Origin: Candidatus Coatesiibacteriota bacterium
GTDB lineage: Bacteria > JAFGND01
Direction: 5' to 3'
Assembly (NCBI GenBank): GCA_016927185.1
Contig: JAFGND010000102.1
Span: forward strand, 1-15,716
DNA: 15,716 bases
Each line of letters opens with the position of its first letter. The stretch's first letter is position 1. The translations under genes were made by a program, and so were the position numbers. Of this stretch, positions 1 through 7,682 are shown one piece after another. The notes beneath the pieces are model-generated. The model was not told where the DNA came from. It saw nothing but the letters and a program-made list of their open reading frames with translations, and did not search any database.

Positions 1-329
1 AGGAGAAGGATTTTGGTCTTGTGTTTTTAGGAGGCAAGTATCTGGCAACTTATGCAAGGTTGAAATCTGAAGGTGCCTGGAATACAACTATAGAATCTGG
101 AGGCAAATATATCCCTTATAAAGCTTCAGATGAAATGATAAAGTGTGCTGAAAAGGCTCAATCTCTTTTCAACCTTGATTTCACATGCGTTGATATTGCA
201 GAAACTGATGAGGGAATGTTTGTTTTTGAAGTTTCAGCTTTTGGAGGTTTCAGAGGGCTAATGGAAGCAAATGGAATAGATGCAGCAAATTTATATGTTG
301 ATTATGTTATGGAAAAAATAAAATCATGA
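1..329 (+). CDS. ATP-grasp enzyme of a GAK system (C-terminal part)
   Basis: This is the 3' end of a gene that enters from the left edge; the frame is open from base 3, so the first ATG at 21 is internal. About 108 residues are visible. The end of the protein contains FVFEVSAFGGFRGL followed by a short helix (ANGIDAANLYVDYVMEKI). The FEVSAFGGFRGL stretch and the downstream neighbours match what I remember of the family named 'GAK system ATP-grasp enzyme'. ATP-grasp enzymes ligate a carboxylate to an amine or thiol through an acyl-phosphate, and the VFEVSAFGG segment fits the final strand and metal-binding loop of that fold. The substrate is unknown. The stop codon overlaps the start of the kinase gene (ATGA), so the two are probably translationally coupled. 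The nucleotide-binding part lies outside the window. The call rests on the tail plus context. Confidence 0.75.
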   Translation, partial: EKDFGLVFLGGKYLATYARLKSEGAWNTTIESGGKYIPYKASDEMIKCAEKAQSLFNLDFTCVDIAETDEGMFVFEVSAFGGFRGLMEANGIDAANLYVDYVMEKIKS

Positions 330-1408
330 AAAAAGACATGTCAGTAGAGTCCATCAAGGAGAAATTGCTGAAAGAGCTCATCTTGAAGGAAACTCTTTAT
401 CTGAAATTCGTCAATGTGAATATAAAAGTTGTTTCAAATTCATCAGCACTAATATCATGTCTTAAATCCTATTACAATAGATTCATATCAATTGATTCAG
501 GAGAGAGTATTAGGATAATCGCAATTGAATCAGATAACAAAGAATTCAATGTTAACTATTTAATCAAGGAACCTGATCCTGGAAAGACAAGAATAAAGGA
601 AGAGTATATTGATCTTGAAGACGGAAGGATTGTAAGAAAAGTATTAACAGGACTTGTATTTATATTTGGAGGGGGGACTAATATTGCATGCGGGGAATGC
701 ATAAAAAATTCCAATCAGATAGTGAATTTCATAAACAATAGATATATAGAGTGGATGTTAAAAAACGGATGCCTTCTGTTCCATTCTGCAGGAATTCTTG
801 GTGAAGGACTTGGAATAGCAATATCAGGATTTTCGGGTGCTGGAAAATCAACTCTGGCATTGAACTTTCTGGATAGGAATTTCCTGTTTCTTAGTAATGA
901 CAGGATAATGATGAAAAGAGTAGCTAATAAAACGTATATGTATGGTGTACCAAAATATCCAAGAGTCAATCCCGGAACATTATTAGCTAGTCCTTCATTA
1001 ATGAAAATATTGAAAGAAGAAGAAAGAAAAGAATTTTTAAAAATTCCTAAGGACAAATTATGGAATTTAGAGCATAAATATGATGTATTCATAGAAGAAA
1101 TCTTTCATAAAGAAGTGTTTATTCTTGAATCTGAGATAAATGCACTTATAATTTTAAACTGGAAAAGAGTGAAAGATCCTTTCTTCATAAAAAGAATAGA
1201 CTTATCAGAAAGAACCGATTTAATACCTGTATTTGCCAAGTCTCCTGGGTTGTTTTTTCAGCTATCCAGTAATGATAAATACAACTCAACTGATCAGTCA
1301 TATTTAAAATGCCTTGAGAATTGTGCAGTATTTGAAATAACTGGAGGAATTGACTTTAATCTCGTCAGGAAAGAAATCATGATGATTCTCCGAAAGACAA
1401 AAGTATGA
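326..1408 (+). CDS. HprK-related kinase B (GAK system)
   Basis: This is a 360-residue protein with a P-loop in its second half: GFSGAGKST at residues 168-176, with K174 as the Walker lysine. It is followed by FLSNDR (188-193), at the place where HPr kinase/phosphorylase has its Asp motif, and by GVPKYPRVNPGTLL (207-220), a signature I associate with the family called HprK-related kinase B. About 150 residues precede the kinase core and I do not recognise a domain there. Classical HprK phosphorylates a serine of HPr in carbon control; no HPr or PTS gene is visible here, so the target is probably another protein or small molecule. The ATG at 326 overlaps the previous stop, and an alternative ATG lies at 338; neither has a strong ribosome-binding site, which fits coupled translation. 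The 3' end overlaps the next gene by ATGA. Confidence 0.85.
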   Translation: MKKDMSVESIKEKLLKELILKETLYLKFVNVNIKVVSNSSALISCLKSYYNRFISIDSGESIRIIAIESDNKEFNVNYLIKEPDPGKTRIKEEYIDLEDGRIVRKVLTGLVFIFGGGTNIACGECIKNSNQIVNFINNRYIEWMLKNGCLLFHSAGILGEGLGIAISGFSGAGKSTLALNFLDRNFLFLSNDRIMMKRVANKTYMYGVPKYPRVNPGTLLASPSLMKILKEEERKEFLKIPKDKLWNLEHKYDVFIEEIFHKEVFILESEINALIILNWKRVKDPFFIKRIDLSERTDLIPVFAKSPGLFFQLSSNDKYNSTDQSYLKCLENCAVFEITGGIDFNLVRKEIMMILRKTKV

Positions 1409-2619
1409 ATATCAAGGAAAGTGCAAGAAACAAGACACTTCAGATAAGAAAGACGATAAGAATTCCTGACCCATTAACTGTAGCAAAAAGTCTGAAAGCT
1501 CCTGAATTTGGACCTGGTATTCTCTTTTTCAGTGGTGGATCAGCACTTAGAAAATTAAGTCAGGAAATTATAAAATACTCCCACAATACTATACACCTTA
1601 TCACGCCTTTTGATTCAGGAGGTAGCTCTGCAAAGATAAGGGATTCTTTCAAGATGCTTTCAGTAGGGGATTTGAGGAATCGTCTCATGGCACTTGCAGA
1701 CAAGTCAATAAAAGGAAATCCAGATATATATGAACTTTTCTCATATAGATTTTCAAAAGACGAAAGTGAAGAAAAACTTCTCTCAAGACTTATTTCAATG
1801 ATAAAAGGACACAACAAGATGGTTTCTTGCATTCCAGATCCAATGAGAAAGATAATAAGAAATCATTTAAAAATATTCCTGAATAATATGCATGATTTTT
1901 CTCTCAGGGGAGCAAGCATTGGAAATCTTATACTCACTGGAGGATATTTAAACAATGAAAGACATATCGATCCAGTAGTATTTCTTTTCTCTAAACTTGT
2001 TGAGGTGAGAGCTACAGTAAGACCTGTAATAAATGAATTCATGGATATTGCAGTATTACTGCAGGATGGAAGCATGTTTGTAGGTCAGCACCTTTTGTCA
2101 GGCAAAGAACACGAACCTGTTAAATCACCTGTTAAGGAAATATTTCTTACAAAAAGCAGGAATAAACCTGTAAAGGAAAACATCAGTATAAGGCAGAAGA
2201 CTCATGATTTAATAATGGATGCAGATTTGATATGTTATCCGATGGGTAGTTTTTATTCGAGCCTAATTGCCAATTTTCTACCAGCAGGTGTTGGGAGTGC
2301 AATTTCAGCAAATAAATGCCTGAAAGTATATATACCAAATACAGGTAATGATCCTGAACAGCTGGGGATGAAAATGACTGACTGCATAGACAATCTTCTT
2401 TTCTATCTACAGTCCAGTTGTTCAGAAAAAGTGAAAGAAGAAGATATTTTAAACTATATAATAATGGATATCAAGAATGGTGATTATCCTGAATTATCAG
2501 ACATAGATAAATATGAAAAACTGGGAATAAAAGTAGTAAATACTGAGCTCATTACAGAAGAAAGCAAACCTTACATAGATGAAGATAAATTAATACCGGT
2601 ATTACTTTCACTAGCATAG
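1405..2619 (+). CDS. CofD/YvcK-related protein (GAK system)
   Basis: This 404-residue protein has the CofD/YvcK fold signatures in order: FSGGSAL (42-48), HLITPFDSGGSSAKIRDSF (64-82), VGDLRNRLMALAD (87-99), LRGASIGNLILTGG (167-180), ADLICYPMGSFYSSLIANF (273-291) and VYIPNTGND (308-316). CofD joins a phospholactate-type moiety from a dinucleotide onto the deazaflavin precursor Fo, and YvcK-type proteins bind UDP-sugars. The retained GGS and TPFDSGGSSAK motifs suggest nucleotide-diphosphate binding is kept. No coenzyme F420 gene is visible nearby, and the kinase and amphi-Trp neighbours point to the 'GAK system CofD-like protein' family rather than F420 synthesis. The start at 1405 overlaps the kinase stop (ATGA). 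The reaction catalysed is unknown. Confidence 0.87.
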   Translation: MNIKESARNKTLQIRKTIRIPDPLTVAKSLKAPEFGPGILFFSGGSALRKLSQEIIKYSHNTIHLITPFDSGGSSAKIRDSFKMLSVGDLRNRLMALADKSIKGNPDIYELFSYRFSKDESEEKLLSRLISMIKGHNKMVSCIPDPMRKIIRNHLKIFLNNMHDFSLRGASIGNLILTGGYLNNERHIDPVVFLFSKLVEVRATVRPVINEFMDIAVLLQDGSMFVGQHLLSGKEHEPVKSPVKEIFLTKSRNKPVKENISIRQKTHDLIMDADLICYPMGSFYSSLIANFLPAGVGSAISANKCLKVYIPNTGNDPEQLGMKMTDCIDNLLFYLQSSCSEKVKEEDILNYIIMDIKNGDYPELSDIDKYEKLGIKVVNTELITEESKPYIDEDKLIPVLLSLA

Positions 2620-2636
2620 AAGGAGGATTGATTGGA

Positions 2637-2858
2637 ATGACAAATAAGGAAATTGATCTGAAAGTAATTGTTGAATCTCACAAGGCAGCAGAATACCTGG
2701 AAAATCTTGCAAAGAGCTTCAGAGACGGCAAGATATATATACAGAAAGGAAAAGCATTTTTAATTCTGGAGCCCGAATCAGTGATAGAGATGGAGATAGA
2801 AGTAAATCAAAAAAAAGATAAAGAAAAACTTGAATTGAAGTTTTCATGGTATAAATAG
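2637..2858 (+). CDS. Amphi-Trp domain protein 1 (GAK system)
   Basis: This is a 73-residue acidic/basic protein without a signal peptide. I chose ATG 2637 because AGGAGG (2621-2626) sits 10 nt upstream; the TTG at 2628 in the same frame is only 1 nt from that site. It has a helix-like N-terminal half (VIVESHKAAEYLENLAKSF), then strands with alternating hydrophobic and charged residues (KIYIQKGKAFLILEP, then VIEMEIEVNQK). It ends in QKKDKEKLELKFSWYK with a tryptophan near the C-terminus. This alternating pattern closing on Trp is the definition of the amphi-Trp domain as I recall it. It lies 17 nt behind the CofD-like gene, in the same operon. The domain's function is not known to me; a carrier or substrate for the neighbouring enzymes is possible but is inference. 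Confidence 0.85.
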   Translation: MTNKEIDLKVIVESHKAAEYLENLAKSFRDGKIYIQKGKAFLILEPESVIEMEIEVNQKKDKEKLELKFSWYK

Positions 2859-2906
2859 CATAAAAAAATTCATCAAGTTCTTTAGTTAACAAGGAGGAAG
2901 GAAGTT

Positions 2907-3326
2907 ATGGCTAAAAAGAAAAAGGAAAAAGAGGATAATGTCGAAAAAGCAGAAGAATTCGACGAAGAAGTAGTTGAAAAAACAGCAAGCAAGGAAAAAG
3001 AACCAAGAGAAATATCATTAATCATTTTTGAAAGAAAGGAGAAAAAAATGGGAAAAAAAGAGGTAGAATTAGAAGGCAAAGTTGATTTGAAACAAGCAAT
3101 TTCATTTATGGAAGGTCTTTTGACAGGTTTGAAGGAAGGCACCATTTGTCTGGAAAAAGGTGACAATACGATAGTTCTTAAACCCATAAATGAAGTATTT
3201 ATTGAGATAAAGGCTATTCAGAAAAAAGACAAAGAAAAATTATCTTTCGAATTGTGTTGGGTAAAAGAGATTGAAGAACCATTAGAAGAAGCAGTTGAAC
3301 TGAAGATATTCTCAGCTGAACCTTAA
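2907..3326 (+). CDS. Amphi-Trp domain protein 2 with charged N-terminal extension
   Basis: This 139-residue protein starts at ATG 2907, with AGGAGG at 2892-2897. Residues 1-47 are low-complexity and rich in Lys and Glu (MAKKKKEKEDNVEKAEEFDE). From M48 on the protein aligns with the amphi-Trp protein just upstream: GKKEVELEGKVDLKQAIS against TNKEIDLKVIVESHKAAE, then GTICLEKGDNTIVLKP, and QKKDKEKLSFELCWVK against QKKDKEKLELKFSWYK. A short acidic tail follows the Trp. M48 (ATG 3048) has its own good ribosome-binding site (AAAGGAG, 3035-3041), so a 92-residue form starting there may also be made. It is the last gene of the GAK-type operon and is followed by an intrinsic terminator. It has no signal peptide or membrane segment, so it is probably cytoplasmic. 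Confidence 0.83.
   Translation: MAKKKKEKEDNVEKAEEFDEEVVEKTASKEKEPREISLIIFERKEKKMGKKEVELEGKVDLKQAISFMEGLLTGLKEGTICLEKGDNTIVLKPINEVFIEIKAIQKKDKEKLSFELCWVKEIEEPLEEAVELKIFSAEP
3035..3050 (+). promoter_or_regulatory. Internal ribosome-binding site and in-frame ATG
   Basis: AAAGGAG (3035-3041) lies 6 nt before an in-frame ATG at 3048 inside the second amphi-Trp gene. The protein starting there would begin where the upstream paralogue begins. The site is therefore either a second translation start or the remnant of the original start before the charged extension was added. Confidence 0.5.
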
Positions 3327-3354
3327 AAACAACTTTTAATTGCCTTTCTACTAT

Positions 3355-3398
3355 ACTAAGTCGCTTATCTGAAAGGGGAAGCGACTTAGTTTATTTCA
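3355..3398 (+). terminator. Intrinsic terminator of the GAK-type operon
   Basis: ACTAAGTCGCTT (3355-3366) and AAGCGACTTAGT (3379-3390) form a perfect 12-bp stem around a 12-nt loop, followed by a T-rich stretch (TTATTT). It lies 28 nt after the last stop codon. The reverse strand lacks a good T-tract, so it mainly serves the plus strand. Confidence 0.85.
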
Positions 3399-3469
3399 TT
3401 TCTATTTTTATAATATAAAACCATTCTCTTCATGATTCATTGTTTGCTATTTAATTGATTTCCACAATG

Positions 3470-3543
<74 letters not shown>

Positions 3544-3570
3544 ATTGACAAAAAAACGCTGAATATTAAA

Positions 3571-3644
3571 TCGGGGAGAGAGGATTTGAACCTCCGGCAT
3601 CATGGTCCCAAACCATGCGCGCTACCGGGCTGCGCCACTCCCCG
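3571..3644 (-). tRNA. tRNA-Pro (TGG)
   Basis: Read on the minus strand, CGGGGAG pairs with CTCCCCG in the acceptor stem. The D arm is GGCGCAGCCCGGTAGCGC, as is usual for tRNA-Pro. The anticodon loop TTTGGGA gives anticodon TGG, and the T arm is GGAGGTTCAAATCCTCT. The discriminator is A and no CCA is encoded. It is the first gene of a two-tRNA unit with tRNA-Arg. Its 5' end is only 22 nt from the start of the divergent apbE gene. Confidence 0.96.
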
Positions 3645-3662
3645 GTTTAACTTATGGCAACC

Positions 3663-3691
3663 TTTAATGAAAGGAAGGCATGTTTTGTCAA
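3663..3691 (-). promoter_or_regulatory. Likely promoter of the tRNA-Pro/tRNA-Arg unit
   Basis: On the minus strand a perfect TTGACA (3691-3686) is followed after 17 nt by ATTAAA (3668-3663), a moderate -10 match. tRNA-Pro begins 18 nt further on, which suits a short leader. The promoter lies over the first codons of the opposite-strand apbE gene. Confidence 0.45.
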
Positions 3692-4554
3692 GAATATTTA
3701 TTCTCCTGATTTTTCTTGTGCTTTGTTCATGCTCAAATGAGAAGCATATAAAAGATACATTTTTTCTTATGAATACAGTAATAGAGGTTGATCTGGAAGG
3801 TATAAGCGAAAGCAAATGGGAGAAAATAAAAAGAGATTTTACGAAAAATACTGACAAGTTCGACTGGCACAAGAAAGGCGGGAAAAGTGCTGAATGGGAT
3901 TCTCTCAGTATTATTGCAAGGAATTTCGAGAAACTTACTCAGGGCTGTTTCAATACAAGAATAAGACCGCTTGTCAAGCTCTGGACGCAAGCAAGGGAAA
4001 AAAACGATCTTCCCTCGAAAGATGCAATAAGACTCGCTCTTTCAAATCATGATGAAGAAGATTTCGGGGGAATTGCGAAAGGATACTTGACTGATAAGCT
4101 TTATTTCGATATTATTAAGGCAGGAGTAAAAAAGGGTTATATAAATTCAGGTGGTCATATAAGAGTAATTGGTAACCAGAAACCTGGTATTGAAGGCTGG
4201 GAAATAGGGATAAGGCATCCTGACAGGAAGGACGAGATTTTCGAGAATATAAAAATCAGCTCAAATCAGGCAATTGCAACATCAGGCGATTATGAGCGTT
4301 TTTTCATGTTCAATGGAAAAAGATATTGCCATATACTGGACCCTAAAACTGGCTACCCACCTGTTCATTCAGTCAGAAGCGTGACTGTTGTAGCAGAGGA
4401 TCTGACTACTGCTGATGCTCTTGCAACGGGCTTGTTTGTTGCAGGTCTGGAAGGGGCAAAAGACTGGTTTTACAATCTGCCAATGAAACTTGATGTTTAC
4501 TGGATATATGAAAAAGAGGGGAAATTGAAATCTGAGCACTGGAGCAGGAATTGA
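3667..4554 (+). CDS. apbE: ApbE-type FAD:protein FMN transferase, lipoprotein
   Basis: ApbE transfers FMN from FAD onto a Thr of target proteins outside the membrane, such as NqrB/NqrC- or RnfG/RnfD-type subunits. The motifs of the family are all visible: GGIAKGYLTDK (134-144), SGGHIRVIGNQKPG (161-174), ATSGDYERFF (204-213), HILDPKTGYP (222-231) and TTADALATGLFVAG (247-260). The N-terminus is a lipoprotein signal (RIFILLIFLVLCSC) with C22, or less likely C20, as the lipidated Cys. The frame stays open upstream across the tRNA genes, but that part cannot be coding, so ATG 3667 is used (295 residues). TTG 3685 is an alternative with a better Shine-Dalgarno site (GGAAGG, 3673-3678). The stop overlaps the TTG start of the carbamoyltransferase. 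No Nqr or Rnf genes are visible in the window. Confidence 0.93.
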   Translation: MKGRHVLSRIFILLIFLVLCSCSNEKHIKDTFFLMNTVIEVDLEGISESKWEKIKRDFTKNTDKFDWHKKGGKSAEWDSLSIIARNFEKLTQGCFNTRIRPLVKLWTQAREKNDLPSKDAIRLALSNHDEEDFGGIAKGYLTDKLYFDIIKAGVKKGYINSGGHIRVIGNQKPGIEGWEIGIRHPDRKDEIFENIKISSNQAIATSGDYERFFMFNGKRYCHILDPKTGYPPVHSVRSVTVVAEDLTTADALATGLFVAGLEGAKDWFYNLPMKLDVYWIYEKEGKLKSEHWSRN

Positions 4555-6236
4555 ACATACTGGGACTGACTGCATTCTGGCATGACAGTACTGCTGTTCT
4601 TGTACAGGATGGCAGGATTACTGCTGCTGCTGAAGAAGAGAGATTCACTAGGGACAAGCATGAAGCATCATTCCCTGTCAAGGCAGCAAGTTTCTGCTTG
4701 AAACAGGCTCAGGGAAAAATAGACAGGGTTGCATATTACAGGAATCCTTACAGAAATCTCTTTCCCCAGTTCATGCAGGTTATCAAGAATCTTCCAAAGA
4801 TACACAGGACAGTCAGGCATCAGAATTCCTGGATAAAGTACTGGTTCAAGACATTCTCGTTTGGCAGGCATGTCAGGGAGGATCTTGGTTTAAAGGATGT
4901 TCCAGTAGATTATATTGCCCATCCTCTTGCTCATGCAGCATCAGCATTCTATCCATCAGGATTTGACAGAGCACTCATATTCATTGCAGATGCGATCGGG
5001 GAAATGACAACAACATCACTTTTTCTCGGTGAGCATGGAAGGTTGGAACTTGTATGGTCACTTGATTTCCCTCACAGCATGGGTGTTTTATATCAGACAT
5101 TCTGTCAGTATCTTGGTTATGCCCAGCATCATGATGAATATAAAGTCATGGGGCTTTCCGCATATGGCAGGGACAGATACCGGCATGTACTCGATACATT
5201 GTTGATTCCTCATGGTATTGACGGGTACAGACTGAACTTGAAGTATTTCCAGCATCCATGGGGTGAAAAACCCTATTATAATGGTGATTTCATAAAGCTT
5301 GTAGGTTTTCCTCCAAGAAGAAAGCATGAAAAAATAGACGAATGTCATGCTGATTTAGCATGCTCGCTTCAGGAAGCATTAGCAAGAACAGTCACTTCTT
5401 TCCTGAAGACAAGAGCGAAGAGGCACAAGATAGAACATCTCTGTATGGCTGGAGGGCTGGCTTTGAATAGTGTTCTGAACGGTCATCTTCTTGAAAGCGG
5501 CTTGTTCAAGGATATTTTCATACAGCCTGCCTCACATGATGCAGGTGCATCTTATGGTGCAGCGCTTATTAGCGGTTTGAACAATGGAGTACAGCCTGAC
5601 AGGGAAAGACTGACATCAGTTTCCCTTGGAGTGGAATATTCCAGCAAATATGTAGAGAATGCAGTCAAGGAATTCTCTAACAAGGTTCTGTTGCCTGAAG
5701 AGGGAAGATGGAAACCTGTATCCAGATTACTCAAGGAAGGAAAAATTGGTGGATGGTTTCAGGGAAGAGCAGAATTCGGTCCAAGGGCACTTGGCAACAG
5801 GTCCATAATTGCTGATCCTTCAAGTGTGAATGTAAGAGACAGGATAAATGACATAATAAAGGAAAGAGAGTATTACAGACCACTTGCTCCTTCAATTCTC
5901 TCAAATCTTGCCCCGCTTTATTTTGATATTGAACCAGGTCAGGAATTTCCATTCATGCTTTTCATAGTGAAGGCAAAAGACAAGGCAAAGGCAGAAGTTC
6001 CAGCAGTCATTCATGTAGATGGGACTTCAAGGATACAGACTGTTCCGCTTTCAGATGATCCATGGTGTTCACTTCTTCTTGCATGTTATAATGAGGACAA
6101 AATCCCAATGCTTCTCAATACCTCATTCAACAGGAAATATGAACCAATAGTGAACTCCCCGGAAGATGCTTTGAAAACCTTTACTGAAACAGAACTGGAC
6201 TTTCTTGTGATGAACAACTATCTGATCCTCAAGTAG
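4551..6236 (+). CDS. Carbamoyltransferase, NodU/CmcH/TobZ family
   Basis: This is a 561-residue, full-length member of the family that makes carbamoyl-adenylate from carbamoyl phosphate and ATP and moves the carbamoyl group to a hydroxyl of a sugar or natural product. Visible motifs are ILGLTAFWHDSTAVLVQDG at the N-terminus, AAAEEERFTRDKH, the metal-binding-type HPLAHAASAFY (124-134), MAGGLALNSVLNG (299-311), ASHDAGASYGAAL (327-339), GRAEFGPRALGNRSI (405-419) and, near the C-terminus, LLNTSFNRKYEPI. Translation starts at TTG 4551 with GGAG 6 nt upstream, and the TTG overlaps the apbE stop. The substrate is not shown by the sequence. Membrane glycosyltransferases nearby make a surface glycan plausible, but that is inference. 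Confidence 0.93.
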   Translation: MNILGLTAFWHDSTAVLVQDGRITAAAEEERFTRDKHEASFPVKAASFCLKQAQGKIDRVAYYRNPYRNLFPQFMQVIKNLPKIHRTVRHQNSWIKYWFKTFSFGRHVREDLGLKDVPVDYIAHPLAHAASAFYPSGFDRALIFIADAIGEMTTTSLFLGEHGRLELVWSLDFPHSMGVLYQTFCQYLGYAQHHDEYKVMGLSAYGRDRYRHVLDTLLIPHGIDGYRLNLKYFQHPWGEKPYYNGDFIKLVGFPPRRKHEKIDECHADLACSLQEALARTVTSFLKTRAKRHKIEHLCMAGGLALNSVLNGHLLESGLFKDIFIQPASHDAGASYGAALISGLNNGVQPDRERLTSVSLGVEYSSKYVENAVKEFSNKVLLPEEGRWKPVSRLLKEGKIGGWFQGRAEFGPRALGNRSIIADPSSVNVRDRINDIIKEREYYRPLAPSILSNLAPLYFDIEPGQEFPFMLFIVKAKDKAKAEVPAVIHVDGTSRIQTVPLSDDPWCSLLLACYNEDKIPMLLNTSFNRKYEPIVNSPEDALKTFTETELDFLVMNNYLILK

Positions 6237-6335
6237 GATTCATCTGGTTTTCTGGTAAATCCTTGTCAGTAAATTATTAGATTTCAACATCAATTGTATT
6301 GACAAATATTTTATCAATATGACTTTCTTTAAGTT

Positions 6336-7682
6336 GTGACAACAAGAAAAGAACCTTACTTCAAAAAGCTTCTTGATGAAGAGATTTTTCTTCACAAGTA
6401 TGAAAAAAGGCAAAAGGCAGATATATGTCTTGTGTTTCCTGCTTCATATAGTGTTGCAATGTCGTCACTTGGCTATATAGCAGTACATGATAAACTGATG
6501 CAGGAAGGCTTGCATACAGACAGGGCTTTTATTGATGAGAAACTTGGACTATATGCAATTGAAAGCAGAAGACTGATTTCCACTTACAGATTCTTGTTTG
6601 TCTCCCTGTATTTGGAGGAGCATTTACTCTATTTCATTGAGATGCTCAGGAAATTGAATATTGAGCCATTATCAGAAAAGAGGGAAAGCCATTTCATTCT
6701 TGCAGGAGGACCATTGGTAGATCTGTTGCCAGGCATAATATCAAGGATAGCTGACGGGATTTACAAAGGACCTTTGACAGATGAAGGTATTGATGCAATT
6801 AGAGGTTTCTGTAAAAATCCAAAGAAAAACTTTGATTTCGAGAATTGCAATGGAAGCAATAAAGTTGATGCATGCGGGAATGTCATTACTCCCAATTCAC
6901 ATTTTCCTGAAAAATTCCTTATTGAAATCCAGAAAGGCTGTCCACACGGATGCAAGTTCTGCTCTGCAAGTCGCTCTTCACTGGGATTTATTGACAGGGA
7001 TTTTTATCTCTTAAATGTGAAGCATGCCAGGAAGTTTACAGACAAGATTGGTCTGGTAGGCCTTGCACTTCATACTCATCCCTTGTGGAAAGAATTGCTG
7101 AAAGAAACAGTTGAACTTGGTTATTCAATCGGGACTTCCAGCTTGCGTTTTGACATGCTGGACAATGATATACTGGATCTATTGAAAAAGGGGAAAATGA
7201 AAACCGTATCTACTGGACTTGAAACTGGTTCAAGAAAACTTCTCGAAATGACAGGCAAGGGATTTAACAGTGAGGATTTCCTGTCATTTGCAGAGAGACT
7301 GAAAAAGACAAACATGGAATCATTAAAACTTTATTTGATAATAGGTTTGCCTTTGGAAACTGAAGCAGATATTATTGAGACAGCGGAGCTTATGAATTCC
7401 TTTAACAGCATTTACAAAGGCAGGATTGAGATAAGCATTAATCCTATGGTTCCCAAGAGGAATAGTGTCTGGAAAGATGCGAGTTTCATAGAAAGGAGAG
7501 ATTACAGAAAAAGGATTGACATACTCAAAACCAATATAAAGAACAAGAGGATAAGTTTCAACATTGAAAGCTACAGGTCTTCACAAGTTATGTACCTGCT
7601 AAATAAAATGCAGGATAATGAATTAGAAGATTTGTGCTATGACAAGGCTTTCTTCAGGAAGAAAGAAGGTAAATATGGCTAA
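6336..7682 (+). CDS. Radical SAM protein with N-terminal B12-binding-like region
   Basis: This is a 448-residue protein. CPHGCKFC at 202-209 gives the CX3CX2C set (C202, C206, C209) for the 4Fe-4S cluster and SAM. Downstream are GLETGS (294-299) and LIIGLPLETEADI, as usual for the radical SAM barrel. The first ~160 residues (ICLVFPASYSVAMSSLGYIAVHDKL ... HFILAGGPLV, two separate stretches) resemble the Rossmann-type B12-binding half of B12-dependent radical SAM enzymes, in the subgroup with VFPxxYxxxMSSLG. No DXHXXG motif is obvious, so cobalamin may bind base-off without a His ligand or not at all. The start is GTG 6336, the first start codon after an in-frame stop at 6330; it lacks a good ribosome-binding site. 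The 3' end overlaps rbfA by 8 nt. The substrate is unknown. Confidence 0.87.
   Translation: MTTRKEPYFKKLLDEEIFLHKYEKRQKADICLVFPASYSVAMSSLGYIAVHDKLMQEGLHTDRAFIDEKLGLYAIESRRLISTYRFLFVSLYLEEHLLYFIEMLRKLNIEPLSEKRESHFILAGGPLVDLLPGIISRIADGIYKGPLTDEGIDAIRGFCKNPKKNFDFENCNGSNKVDACGNVITPNSHFPEKFLIEIQKGCPHGCKFCSASRSSLGFIDRDFYLLNVKHARKFTDKIGLVGLALHTHPLWKELLKETVELGYSIGTSSLRFDMLDNDILDLLKKGKMKTVSTGLETGSRKLLEMTGKGFNSEDFLSFAERLKKTNMESLKLYLIIGLPLETEADIIETAELMNSFNSIYKGRIEISINPMVPKRNSVWKDASFIERRDYRKRIDILKTNIKNKRISFNIESYRSSQVMYLLNKMQDNELEDLCYDKAFFRKKEGKYG

Noticed and set aside
715-1092. Minus-strand open frame of 125 codons inside the kinase gene
   Set aside because: It lies fully antisense to a gene with clear kinase motifs and shows no family features of its own.
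3545-3569. Plus-strand promoter for apbE in the tRNA spacer
   Set aside because: TTGACA (3545-3550) has only TATTAA at 13 nt spacing, which is too short for a standard promoter.
6299-6327. Promoter before the radical SAM gene
   Set aside because: A perfect TTGACA (6299-6304) is present but no acceptable -10 lies at 16-18 nt, so it is not listed as a feature.
7639-7674. Longer N-terminus for rbfA
   Set aside because: It would overlap the radical SAM gene further, and the family starts at the Met of MAKAIRVARAE, which has its own ribosome-binding site.
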